Source: Bryobacterales bacterium (GTDB lineage: Bacteria; Acidobacteriota; Terriglobia; Bryobacterales; Bryobacteraceae). Taken from it: DNA of 13,063 nt. The notes below the pieces were generated by a model. The model was given only the letters and a program-made list of their open reading frames with translations, searched no databases and was not told the origin of the DNA. Each line of letters begins with the position of its first letter. Position 1 is the first letter of the stretch. The stretch is from the NCBI GenBank assembly GCA_003132865.1, contig PKYZ01000380.1, forward strand, positions 1-13,063, written 5' to 3'. Below are positions 1 through 6,326 of this stretch, piece by piece. Both the position numbers and the translations under genes were made by a program.

Positions 1-2
1 TC

Positions 3-293
3 AGATTCTCGCTCAGAGCCCGAAAGCCCAACGAATATCGGCAACCGAATGGCGATTCAACGCGCATCAGAAACTTAGTCAAGGCCCTCCGCGCGGGGAA
101 GGACGACCGCAAGTACCAGTTCGAGGTGCAGGAGCGCTGTCGCGAGATCATCGAGGAGCCCAAGATGTGGCAGGCGATCAGCGCTATTGCGAAGAAGCTT
201 GCATCTGATGGTGTGATCACCGGCGAGGAATACGAGCGGCTATTCGAAGCCTGCGGAGCACCGCGCCGTCCCCAAACCGGCTCTTTGTCTTAG
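3..293 (+). CDS. Hypothetical protein, C-terminal part (5' end outside window)
   Basis: An open frame enters from the left edge and ends at TAG 291-293, giving about 96 residues with no start codon needed inside the window. The visible part is charged and probably helical: a basic stretch (RIRNLVKALRAGKDDRKY), then an acidic/amphipathic segment (EVQERCREIIEEPKMW), and a tail containing GVITGEEYERLFEACG. The composition and lack of stops look like real coding sequence, and the other two plus frames are less protein-like. I do not recognise the family and see no catalytic motif. Its position at the distal side of an integrated element suggests an accessory or element gene, but that is inference. 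It ends about 350 bp before the 3' end of the convergent minus-strand gene. Confidence 0.55.
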   Translation, partial: RFSLRARKPNEYRQPNGDSTRIRNLVKALRAGKDDRKYQFEVQERCREIIEEPKMWQAISAIAKKLASDGVITGEEYERLFEACGAPRRPQTGSLS

Positions 294-643
294 CGGGCGC
301 GCTTCCGCTTGTCATTTCCGCCAATGTTAGGTTTCGTCGGCCTCGACCGCTCGGGTCGCGGCACCACTGGAAGCCGTTTGGCTCCTGGCGCGCACGTTGG
401 GACCGGGTGGCCTCATTGTTCCGCAGCGGGTGCCACCGGCACGATGTGGGCCAATGTGGCGCGGCGAGTGGCGGCGTTCGTTCGTCGCCTGGTTGTACGC
501 GATCCTCGGAGTTCGGCGCGGCGCAGTGGATTCGGCGGATGCACTGGCCGTCAGAATGAAAATCCAGCCACCAGATTCGCGACTTTGTGCCTTTCGGCCG
601 TTTGGGCTGGCAGAGCGGCATGGTTGAGTTGTTCCTTTCTCTG
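294..643. other. Region with no supported gene
   Basis: These 350 bases lie between the stop of the left-edge gene and the 3' end of the minus-strand zinc-ribbon gene. Open frames exist on both strands because the GC content is high, but their translations are Arg/Ala/Gly-rich, without recognisable motifs, and they overlap each other in several frames. I saw no strong terminator, tRNA or repeat. It may contain eroded coding sequence of the element. Confidence 0.5.
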
Positions 644-1380
644 TTAGGCCAGACCGTGGCGTTTGAGCTGTTCGCGATACCGGCGCTGAGCTTCCGCTTT
701 CTTCGGGCGGTACTCGGGAGAGTGCGCATAGTAGGCTTGCCGGCACTTCGCGCAGCAGAATTTGTCGATTTCTCTTTCCGAGACGTGCCAGCGCTCACGG
801 CACCACACGCACAGGCGGGCCTTCTCCAATTTGCGGTTTGCGGCGAGCCGCGCCAAGGCCGCGACCACGGCTGCTTCGTTCACCTGAACGGTCGTGCCGC
901 CGTCCGAAACCTGAATGGTGCGCCCGCGCATGTCCTTGGGGACTGTCGAAAAGAGCCAGACGTCGGTGTCGAGATCCCAGGAGAGGACCGGCTCAAAGAC
1001 ATACCGCGAGAGCAGCCGGTTAATCGCATTGTGGCGCTCCCGGAACCGCGTGTAGAGTTCAGCGCGTTCCGCTGCCTCTCTAATATCCTCCTGGATGGTG
1101 GCGTTTGTCGCCCCTTTCCCCTTGCCCGGGCTTCCCGCCTCTGCCGGCGCAGTAAACCCAGCATCTTTCCCAGTTCTTCGAGTTCCTGCCGCACAGCGAG
1201 CACGCGCCGGTATTGCGCGGTTCCCTTCGTCGCGTTCAGCCACTCGACGGCGCTGGCCGCATCGCAGTAAGATATCGAGCGCATCCGGCGCTTCAAGCCC
1301 GTCTGCGTCTTCGGATGCGGCGCTACGGGCTGTATAAATCCGACTCCGCGCGTGCGCGTTCCCGTGTTGTTAGTGCCCAC
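644..1380 (-). pseudogene. Zinc-ribbon (CGNR-like) protein gene split by a -1 frameshift
   Basis: Two overlapping minus-strand frames join into one plausible protein of about 245 residues. The upstream frame, from GTG 1380 (or ATG 1284), reads protein-like through a helical stretch (VRQELEELGKMLGLLRRQRR) and loses that character after about 1115. The frame one base back takes over with helical sequence (TIQEDIREAAERAELYTRF) and runs to TAA 644-646. The C-terminus has C-x2-C-x15-C-x2-C (CVWC...CAKC) followed by a basic tail (AEAQRRYREQLKRHG), resembling CGNR-type or other treble-clef zinc fingers; family membership is not certain. The switch falls at AAAGGGG (complement of 1111-1117), which reads A_AAG_GGG in the zero frame and fits the X_XXY_YYZ slippery pattern. 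It could be programmed frameshifting, a disabling mutation or a sequencing error. No good ribosome binding site is visible at either start; high GC3 between 1380 and 1284 favours the longer form. Confidence 0.6.
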
Positions 1381-1500
1381 AATGACATCATCAAATCGCG
1401 TGACAGCGGAGCACCAAAAAGGAGATGATTGAACAAAATGAGACAGTTTGATACCAAAATCTATTTCGAGATCGATAGACAGGAGGTCCTGAGCTAAGAA

Positions 1501-1712
1501 ATGACCAAAGCAAATAGCCGCTCAGCAGAGCCGCGACGTATAGGGTCCCTGAGGCAGCGCGGGTCGCCGGGGTAGGAAATGCGGCCATCCGAAAAGGGGT
1601 CCACAACGGAACCGTTCCCCACATTCGTTTCGGCCGCAACATCCTGATCCCAAGAGCTGCATTTCACCGATGGCTGGACTCATGTGGACGCATTGGCGGT
1701 GCCGCGACTTGA
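1501..1712 (+). pseudogene. Excisionase-type HTH (HTH_17-like) protein, frameshifted
   Basis: From about 1530 to TGA 1710-1712 one frame encodes a typical MerR-like/excisionase winged HTH: TYRVPEAARVAGV, then a helix ending RKGVHNGTVP, then the wing HIRFGRNILIPRAAFHRWLDS. This compares closely with the two HTH proteins at 4258 and 4451. That frame has no start codon and is closed by TAG at 1515. ATG 1501, in the next frame, opens with MTKANSRSAEP and would join the HTH frame if one base is missing between about 1524 and 1545. An AGGAGG at 1481-1486 is rather far (14 nt) from that ATG. I therefore read it as a 70-residue DNA-binding protein with a one-base deletion. In such elements these proteins usually act as recombination directionality factors or small regulators. 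Its very small size keeps certainty moderate. Confidence 0.6.
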
Positions 1713-1792
1713 GTTACCTTAACGCGGCCCGCCCCAGACCGTCCATCCGGCAGGACGAAAAACAAGGCCGAGAGTCCGGGCATGGCGGAGTT

Positions 1793-2071
1793 GTGCGCGT
1801 TTTCGCTGAAGATGGCTACCTTGTTGCCCGGCTTGATCGGTCGAGTGACTCCGAACAAATCCGTCGGCTACTGGCCGCACCCAATGCTGTGCCGGTGCGG
1901 AAGCACGCCGGAGAGCTTGTGGGAATTCGACTCCTGTCGCTTCGAGACGACCGAGGGCACGCGGGCGAGCGGCATGGGCGATCCACCATAACCACCGAGC
2001 GAGTCCGGAATGATCATGGCGTGTACATCGGCGGGAATCGGACTTTGAAGCACAAGTTAGAAAATTGTTGA
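1793..2071 (+). CDS. Small hypothetical protein, possibly real
   Basis: This frame ends at TGA 2069-2071 and gives about 92 residues from GTG 1793. The same frame is open back to about 1670, but the added part looks random. The translation has the feel of a folded protein: FAEDGYLVARLDRS, a helix-like EQIRRLLA, then GIRLLSLRDDRGHAGERHGR and TTERVRND. I do not recognise a family. The competing minus-strand and other plus frames over the same bases are less convincing. The start is doubtful: GGAG lies only two bases before GTG 1793, so the true start may lie upstream and have been lost by a frameshift, as in the neighbouring genes. It would follow the frameshifted HTH gene on the same strand. 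Confidence 0.33.
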   Translation: MRVFAEDGYLVARLDRSSDSEQIRRLLAAPNAVPVRKHAGELVGIRLLSLRDDRGHAGERHGRSTITTERVRNDHGVYIGGNRTLKHKLENC

Positions 2072-2888
2072 ATTACGGGTGCCCAGAGATGACGAAAGGC
2101 GGTGGTCGCGAACCCGGCGGCGGTGGTGACGGGCGTGGCCATGACGAAGGCGACGGTCGTGGTGGACCCGGCGGCATAAAACGCAGATCCTGTGGGTCCG
2201 GGGGCGCACCCATAAACGCGGGAATTCTGGACGCCGGCACGCGAAGATCGGGGCCACGTTGCCCCTGGGACAACATCCGGGTTCCGGCTTCCCGGCGCGC
2301 TGGGGAACGGGCCACCGTTCGCGCACCTTTGGCCCACGTCGCGCTTCAGAAACAGCGGGCGGCCCGTTCTACCAGCGTGGCGTCCGTGCGCCAACGTGGC
2401 GCACTTGGCCGCGAACTTGCGCGCACATCGGGTCGCAGCCCATCTAGCCAGGTTTGGCTGTGTAGCGGCCGTCTCCACATTGGTCGGGGTGGCCACCGCC
2501 GGGGGCAATGTGGGCCGTTGCGCAGCAGGTGGCGCGTTGCTCGCTATCGGCGTAGCGTGGACTTTGTGTTGTGGCCAACCCTTTGCCGGCGTTAGGTAAC
2601 GGAGAGACCGAAGAGACAGCTATGCCAGCGCTAATCATCAGGGATGCTTTGGATCGTACTGTCCGGGATGGTCTGCCCGAAGACAGAACCACCCAGGATT
2701 GTTTAAGCTAGAGACTGAACGCGGGGGTATCGTGCCGAGCTGGCCAAAGTGGACCCGGACGCAAACCGCGCCGGGCGCTGCGAAGTTGTGATGTCATAGT
2801 TGTCTGGCGCGCTTGCCCAGGATTGGGCGACATGCTGGGGACTCCTGCCGACTGCGGCCCCTGCACCTCAGCGATGGCGGAGTGAGCG
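2072..2888. other. Region without a convincing gene; possible gene relics
   Basis: About 800 GC-rich bases. From 2091 to about 2210 one plus frame is strongly Gly/Arg/Asp-rich and the opposite strand is Pro-rich, which is a composition effect. Long frames on both strands (2065-2595 plus, 2014-2508 minus) overlap and show no known motif. A short frame around 2720-2790 (RAELAKVDPDANRAG) looks like a relic of a coding sequence but is interrupted by stops. ATG 2622 begins a 29-codon frame with a weak upstream GGAGAG, too little to call. No tRNA, CRISPR or strong terminator is seen. Confidence 0.45.
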
Positions 2889-3551
2889 ATGGCTGATCAA
2901 TCCCGCTTAGACAAGATCGAAGAAATTCTGAAACCGCATTACTCCGAGATTCGCGATCCGGACGTCAGATTGTCGGCTCTGTGCGCATGCAACTCTGACG
3001 CCGAGAGAGCAGCCCTCGCGGAAGGGCTGTGCGGACGCGCCTCTGTGTGGGCGACGGAGGCTTTGCTCGCTGTACTCACCAACCCGGACCTTCCACCGGT
3101 CGAACCGACGCTATTCCACGGGATAGTTTCGAAGTTGATCGTCCGCCTGGCCGAGGACGCCGCAGAGTTCTTCTCGCTCGACCAGTATCTAAACTTTCCG
3201 AAGTGCCGCGCTGATATTCGCGCTCGATTGATGGAAGACCTACCAAAGATCGCCAAAGATCCGAGTGAGGTCAATCGAAGGCGCTACTTGGGCAAACCCA
3301 TGAAGCAAGGAACGATGCCAGACCTTTCCCAGTGGCGTCGTCAGCAAGAAGATATCGCAATTCAGAAGGCTCGGGATATTCTGAATTCTCGGCCGGGATG
3401 GGAGCAATCTCAACTTGCGCTGATTCAGGCAGAGGAGGATTTCGAAAAGACGTTACACCTCGACCCTTGGCAGCGTGCGCTGAACTATTACCGAGCCACT
3501 GGGGAGGCTTGGCTTGAAATCGTTTCAGACAACGAGAGCGCGTCAATTTGA
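2889..3551 (+). CDS. Hypothetical protein (220 aa) of the integrated element
   Basis: ATG 2889 is preceded by GGAG eight bases upstream and runs to TGA 3549-3551. The protein is soluble-looking, acidic in its first half and helical throughout: an N-terminal DKIEEILKPHY segment, a Leu/Ala-rich middle (ATEALLAVLTNP, LIVRLAEDAAEFF), a basic linker near residues 130-145 (NRRRYLGKPMKQG), then helices with WRRQQEDIAIQKARDIL and QAEEDFEKTLHLDPW. There is no signal peptide, membrane segment or obvious catalytic motif, and I do not recognise the family. It is translationally linked to the next gene, whose TTG start and Shine-Dalgarno lie inside its 3' end (38-base overlap). This coupling suggests the two products work together, possibly as an effector with a small DNA-binding partner, but no toxin-antitoxin or defence motif is visible to support that. 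Confidence 0.8.
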   Translation: MADQSRLDKIEEILKPHYSEIRDPDVRLSALCACNSDAERAALAEGLCGRASVWATEALLAVLTNPDLPPVEPTLFHGIVSKLIVRLAEDAAEFFSLDQYLNFPKCRADIRARLMEDLPKIAKDPSEVNRRRYLGKPMKQGTMPDLSQWRRQQEDIAIQKARDILNSRPGWEQSQLALIQAEEDFEKTLHLDPWQRALNYYRATGEAWLEIVSDNESASI

Positions 3552-3828
3552 GCAGGACCTTCGCGATGGCGACAAGACCTTTCGAAAGAGGGCGGCAGAG
3601 CGTGCATCGCGCGGGCCAAAACCAGCCCGCAAAACAGCTTCGGAATTGCTAACCGAAAGTAAAATCACAAACAAGTTCAAGACCCACGAGAAGCAAGCTG
3701 AGACGATGGGCATTGAACGAAGCGTTTATTTCGATTTGAAGGCCGGCCGCAAGGTCAGCGAAGAATCCTACATCCGGGCGGCACGCATCGTCGGCTGTAA
3801 ACCGGAGGACTTGAAGCCGGCCGACTAA
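3514..3828 (+). CDS. Small Cro/C1-like DNA-binding protein, TTG start
   Basis: The frame begins at TTG 3514, chosen because GGGGAGG (3501-3507) stands six bases before it, and ends at TAA 3826-3828, giving 104 residues. The N-terminal half is highly basic (KRAAERASRGPKPARK). The C-terminal half reads as the recognition part of an XRE/Cro-like HTH: ETMGIERSVYFDLKAGRK, then SEESYIRAARIVGC and a short tail. This resembles lambda-repressor-type folds in which the helix after GIERS contacts DNA. It overlaps the preceding gene by 38 bases, so translation is probably coupled. Three phased 10-bp repeats and a perfect palindrome lie just downstream and are natural candidate targets. Role inferred: repressor or element regulator. 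An antitoxin for the upstream protein is possible but unsupported by motifs. Confidence 0.72.
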   Translation: MKSFQTTRARQFEQDLRDGDKTFRKRAAERASRGPKPARKTASELLTESKITNKFKTHEKQAETMGIERSVYFDLKAGRKVSEESYIRAARIVGCKPEDLKPAD

Positions 3829-3830
3829 AC

Positions 3831-3860
3831 TCCTACTTTTTCCTGCTTTCTCCTACTGAC
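3831..3860 (+). repeat. Three tandem 10-bp phased repeats (TCCTACTTTT type)
   Basis: TCCTACTTTT (3831-3840), TCCTGCTTTC (3841-3850) and TCCTACTGAC (3851-3860) lie head to tail with a period of exactly 10 bp, close to one helical turn. They start two bases after the stop of the Cro-like gene and lie upstream of the HTH-integrase cluster. Such phased arrays commonly bind cooperative proteins such as excisionases or repressors; this role is inferred. Confidence 0.6.
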
Positions 3861-3878
3861 TCGCCGAGCACCATCAGT

Positions 3879-3888
3879 CACAATTGTG
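3879..3888. promoter_or_regulatory. Perfect 10-bp palindrome, candidate operator
   Basis: CACAATTGTG is a perfect palindrome placed 19 bp after the phased repeats and about 75 bp before the first gene of the integrase cluster. It sits in the only intergenic gap of this part of the element, where control of the cluster is expected. A 10-bp palindrome can occur by chance, so this stays tentative. Confidence 0.3.
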
Positions 3889-3964
3889 CATAGGTGATGG
3901 GAAGCCCGCCGGAGACGCCACTCCGAATCAAAGGCATCGCCAGCGAGCGTTATGGGGCACAAGC

Positions 3965-4261
3965 ATGTCCAGAATCCGGCAGAACGTAGTTGACATTCTG
4001 AATCCTCTGCCAGGCGGAGCCAGCTACACCACGCGTAGGTCCGCGCTTCAGTTTGTGCGGCGCGGGCTGGCCGCTTTCGAGAGCGACCACGCTATTCGTT
4101 TTCTAGATCAGGAGCGACGGATCGAACGCGCGAATAGCAGTGATGGCGTCGGCGGCGAGTTTTGGTGGCGTCTGGGCAAGACGGGCGGGATGGTTCAGCA
4201 AATCGGCTCTGTCGTCCTGCCGAGGGTGCGCAAACGCCGAGAGGGAGACAAAGGTATATGA
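3965..4261 (+). CDS. Small basic hypothetical protein upstream of the HTH genes
   Basis: ATG 3965 is preferred over the in-frame GTG 3884, because the residues before it look unlike protein and GGGG lies shortly upstream of the ATG. The 98-residue product is basic and contains LNPLPGGASYTTRRSALQFVRRG early and a basic tail (RVRKRREGDKG). I do not recognise a domain. The frame ends with TGA overlapping the next start as ATGA (4258-4261), the classic sign of translational coupling. It is the first gene of a tight four-gene run ending in the integrase, so a role in integration, excision or its control is plausible but not shown. Confidence 0.62.
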   Translation: MSRIRQNVVDILNPLPGGASYTTRRSALQFVRRGLAAFESDHAIRFLDQERRIERANSSDGVGGEFWWRLGKTGGMVQQIGSVVLPRVRKRREGDKGI

Positions 4262-4449
4262 GCAACAAGTTTTTACAGATCTCACAGGTTTCTGATCTGT
4301 TGGAGATTTCGGAGACCACCGCCAGACGCCTGGTTAAAAGAGGTGTGTTGCCGGCGATTCGCGTCGGGCGACAAATTCGAATTGACGAAAAACGGTTTCA
4401 GGAATGGCGCGATAGCGGTGGCGGCGGGCCGGTCACGCGGAGCAGTTAG
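4258..4449 (+). CDS. Excisionase-family HTH protein 1
   Basis: ATG 4258 overlaps the previous stop by four bases, and GGGAG/AAAGG lie just upstream; an in-frame upstream extension to 4162 would only shadow the previous gene. The 63-residue product is a complete MerR-like winged HTH: FLQISQVSDLLEISETTARRL (helix-turn-helix), VKRGVLPAIRVGRQIRI (wing), EKRFQEWRDSGGG (last helix). This is the HTH_17 / excisionase DNA-binding fold. In integrative elements such proteins bend attachment-site DNA to direct the integrase to excision, or act as regulators. The next start lies one base after the stop, so it is co-translated with a second HTH protein. Confidence 0.82.
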   Translation: MSNKFLQISQVSDLLEISETTARRLVKRGVLPAIRVGRQIRIDEKRFQEWRDSGGGGPVTRSS

Positions 4450-4450
4450 G

Positions 4451-4699
4451 ATGTCGATCTCGTCTCTCAGCAAAACCATAGAAGAAGCGAAGAACGCCGC
4501 TCAAGGCGGAACGCTGCTTACTCCCCAGGACGTCGCACGGCGTCTTCAGGTCTCCGTGGCGTGGGTGCGCGATCACAGCACCCGTAAGCACCCGCGCCTG
4601 CCAGTCGTGCGGGTCGGCGGGTTACTGAGATACGATCCAGTAGATCTTGACCGTTGGGTTCAGGATCTCCGCGCGGCCGGTATCAGAGAGGCGTTGTGA
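4451..4699 (+). CDS. Excisionase-family HTH protein 2
   Basis: ATG 4451 follows the previous stop by a single base; GGAG lies about ten bases upstream inside the previous gene. The 82-residue product has a short helical leader (SLSKTIEEAKNAAQ) and then a winged HTH: LLTPQDVARRLQVSVAWVRDH, then LPVVRVGGLLRYDPVDLDRWV. The motif order (QDVARRL..., VRVG..LRYDP.DLDRW) is typical of HTH_17 proteins encoded next to integrases. Two successive, divergent HTH genes are less usual than one. They may act as a heteromeric excisionase, or one may be a regulator. The integrase frame opens at or just after its stop (GTGA at 4696-4699). Confidence 0.82.
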   Translation: MSISSLSKTIEEAKNAAQGGTLLTPQDVARRLQVSVAWVRDHSTRKHPRLPVVRVGGLLRYDPVDLDRWVQDLRAAGIREAL

Positions 4700-4752
4700 T
4701 CCCCACTTCCAACGAACCACCCCTTGAGGTATGCTCACTTCGGGAGGCGAGA

Positions 4753-5949
4753 GTGCCGCGCGATAAACACCAGAACGGATGGGTTGTAGAGTCCAGCAAG
4801 AGGATTAAGAAGTGGATCGGTCATTGGTGCCCGTACCGCCAGGACGGAACCCGCAGCCACTCGACAGTGGTCCTTGGTCTCAAATCGAAGATGCGCAAGT
4901 GGGAGGCGGAAGACGCACTCCGTAAGCACATCGAGAAGGAGACGGGACAGCGGGCGAAATGCGACGGCGACCCTACCCTGCAATGGTTCTGGGAGAACGC
5001 CTATCTTCCATCGCGTACCTGGGGTCCTGCCATGATCTCTACGGTCACATCGATTGTCGATCGACACGTGCTTCCCCGGTTCGGCCAAACGCGCATAACC
5101 GACCTAGATAAGCTTGAGCTCCAAAAGCATCTGAACGCGCTCGCGGAATCCTTCAGCCGGTCGCTGGTAAAGAAGGTTCTGGTGCAGTACCGTGCCATCC
5201 TGGAGGAGGCCGTCGAACGAGAGTTGATCGACAAGAACCCGGCGCGCAAGCTGGCGATGCCGCCTACGCGGAGGCCATGTGGACGGTTCCTAACCATGGA
5301 AGAGTTCGATGCACTTTTGGCTCAACTGGAATTCCGTGACCACCTCATCACGCGTATGTTCTGCACCATGGGCTTCCGGCCTGGCGAGTTGTTCGCTCTC
5401 CGGTGGGACGATATCGAGACTGCCGTATCAGAATTGATGAATCCACGTCCCGTTGGGGGCTGAAGGAACCCAAGATGGCAGGATCAGATGCCTACCTCCG
5501 AATGCCGGCGGGCGTCCAGGTGGAGATGGATTTGTGGCGCGGGATGCAACGCACCATCTCTCCGTCATCGCTCGTATTCCCCACCAAATCACGGCACTGC
5601 GATCTCTGCCCACAACTACGAGCGAGACGTGATAGTGCCGGCGGCGACCCGGGCCGGCATCATGACCAAGCCCCCGAAGGAACGGCAGAAGGGCGACCCA
5701 AAGCGCAACAAGGCGACCGACGTGAACTTCCAGGCGTTCCGCCGAACCTTCGCCACTTGGATGCAGCGCACCGGCGCCACCGTCAAAGACGTGCAGGGCG
5801 CAATGCGGCACAGCAGTCCCGACCAGACGTTGAAAGCTTATATGCGCGAGATCCCTGATGGCGTGCGCGGGGCGGTGGATGCGCTGGACCGGATGTTCAC
5901 GGAGCACGGTGGACTGGCAGAAAACGGGCCGGAGGGGCCGGTCCAATGA
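4753..5949 (+). pseudogene. int: Tyrosine recombinase (phage-type integrase) with two compensating frameshifts
   Basis: The product would cut and join DNA at the tRNA attachment site. GTG 4753 is chosen as start for its GGGAGG five bases upstream; GTG 4696, overlapping the previous stop, is an alternative. The order is an N-terminal DNA-binding part (KHQNGWVVESSKRIKKW), a SAM-like core-binding domain (about 4980-5260), and the catalytic domain with Arg I (FRPGELFALRW), QAFRRTF (box II Arg; usual His is Gln), MRHSS and the Tyr of LKAYMR. The first frame runs to about 5421 and would stop at TGA 5461-5463. The second frame (IRIDESTSRWGLKEPK...) covers about 5424-5592, and the first frame then resumes to TGA 5947-5949. 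One base is missing near 5422 and one extra C sits near 5592, so overall length is normal (about 398 residues). The enzyme is probably dead unless these are sequence errors. Confidence 0.85.
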
Positions 5950-6010
5950 AATTCTGCTACACAACTGCACATAAGTTTTGGAGGTGGGTGTCCGTAAGTC
6001 TCTGAAAAAT

Positions 6011-6050
6011 TGGTACGCCCGAGTGGATTCGAACCACCGACCTTTTGCTC
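6011..6050. other. Inferred attachment-site region at the tRNA 3' end
   Basis: The integrase gene ends about 60 bp from the 3' end of the minus-strand tRNA-Arg and reads towards it. This geometry is typical of elements inserted in a tRNA 3' end, with the T-arm/acceptor half serving as the att core. The tRNA is complete here, so this is the junction that keeps the gene intact. I found no second copy of this sequence to the left in the window; the other att copy would lie outside it. Confidence 0.4.
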
Positions 6051-6087
6051 CGGAGGCAAACGCTCTATCCAGCTGAGCTACGGGCGC
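6011..6087 (-). tRNA. tRNA-Arg (anticodon CCG)
   Basis: Read on the minus strand, 77 bases fold as a standard cloverleaf. The acceptor stem GCGCCCG pairs with CGGGCGT (one G-U at the first pair), followed by A73 and an encoded CCA. The D-arm contains AGCTCAGCTGGATAGAGC, the anticodon stem is TTTGC/GCAAA with loop CTCCGGA (anticodon CCG, codon CGG), and the T-loop is TTCGAAT. All conserved positions are present. A TACAAT -10 element lies about 20 bases upstream of its 5' end. It is the likely integration target of the element to its left. Confidence 0.97.
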
Positions 6088-6106
6088 ACATCCAAGGCTG
6101 TCCTTT

Positions 6107-6112
6107 ATTGTA
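6107..6112 (-). promoter_or_regulatory. Probable -10 element for tRNA-Arg
   Basis: On the minus strand TACAAT stands about 20 bases before the first tRNA base, the normal distance for a tRNA transcript with a short leader. No clear TTGACA-like -35 is present 16-18 bp upstream, so the promoter is only half supported. Confidence 0.45.
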
Positions 6113-6183
6113 TCCAAATTCGGAGGCGGCGCTCCGCCCCATGCGCTTAACGATTCTGGGATCATCGGCGCTGACCACTCCCT

Positions 6184-6253
6184 GACGGTCGTGGCTCGGT
6201 AACGACGGTCGCGGTTCGGTGACGGTCGTGGCGCGGTAACGTCGTTCGGTAAC
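6184..6253 (+). repeat. Short degenerate tandem repeat (17-20 bp units)
   Basis: Four successive units share the pattern GACGGTCG(T/C)GG(C/T)(T/G/-)CGGT(AAC): 6184-6203, 6204-6220, 6221-6240, with a shortened unit at 6241-6253. The first and third 20-bp units differ at one position. The array lies between the tRNA and the Gfo/Idh/MocA gene, upstream of that gene's -10. Function unknown; it may be a regulator-binding array or simple replication slippage. Confidence 0.7.
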
Positions 6254-6285
6254 ATCGCGTAGCCGCCCGGCCCCGCGCGCGGAAC

Positions 6286-6291
6286 TATAAT
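6286..6291 (+). promoter_or_regulatory. Candidate -10 box for the Gfo/Idh/MocA gene
   Basis: A perfect TATAAT lies 35 bases before ATG 6327. No -35 resembling TTGACA is found at 16-18 bp spacing (the sequence there is GC-rich), so it would be a weak or activator-dependent promoter. The short tandem repeats end about 32 bp upstream of it and could hold the activator site. Confidence 0.45.
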
Positions 6292-6326
6292 GATCGTCGT
6301 GGCGTTCGCCACATGGGGAGGTTGTT

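Noticed and set aside
587..1270. A 227-codon plus-strand frame
   Set aside because: Lies opposite the zinc-ribbon gene, whose helical and Cys-rich translation is far more convincing.
2014..2595. Long frames on both strands in the GC-rich middle of the element
   Set aside because: They overlap each other, are dominated by Gly, Arg, Pro or Ala, and show no motif or convincing start.
1..6010. A second att copy of the tRNA-Arg 3' end inside the window
   Set aside because: I looked for matches to the T-arm/acceptor sequence to the left and found none; the far end must be outside.
5428..6312. A 294-codon minus-strand frame crossing the tRNA gene
   Set aside because: It runs through the tRNA and antisense to the integrase; the translation is not protein-like.
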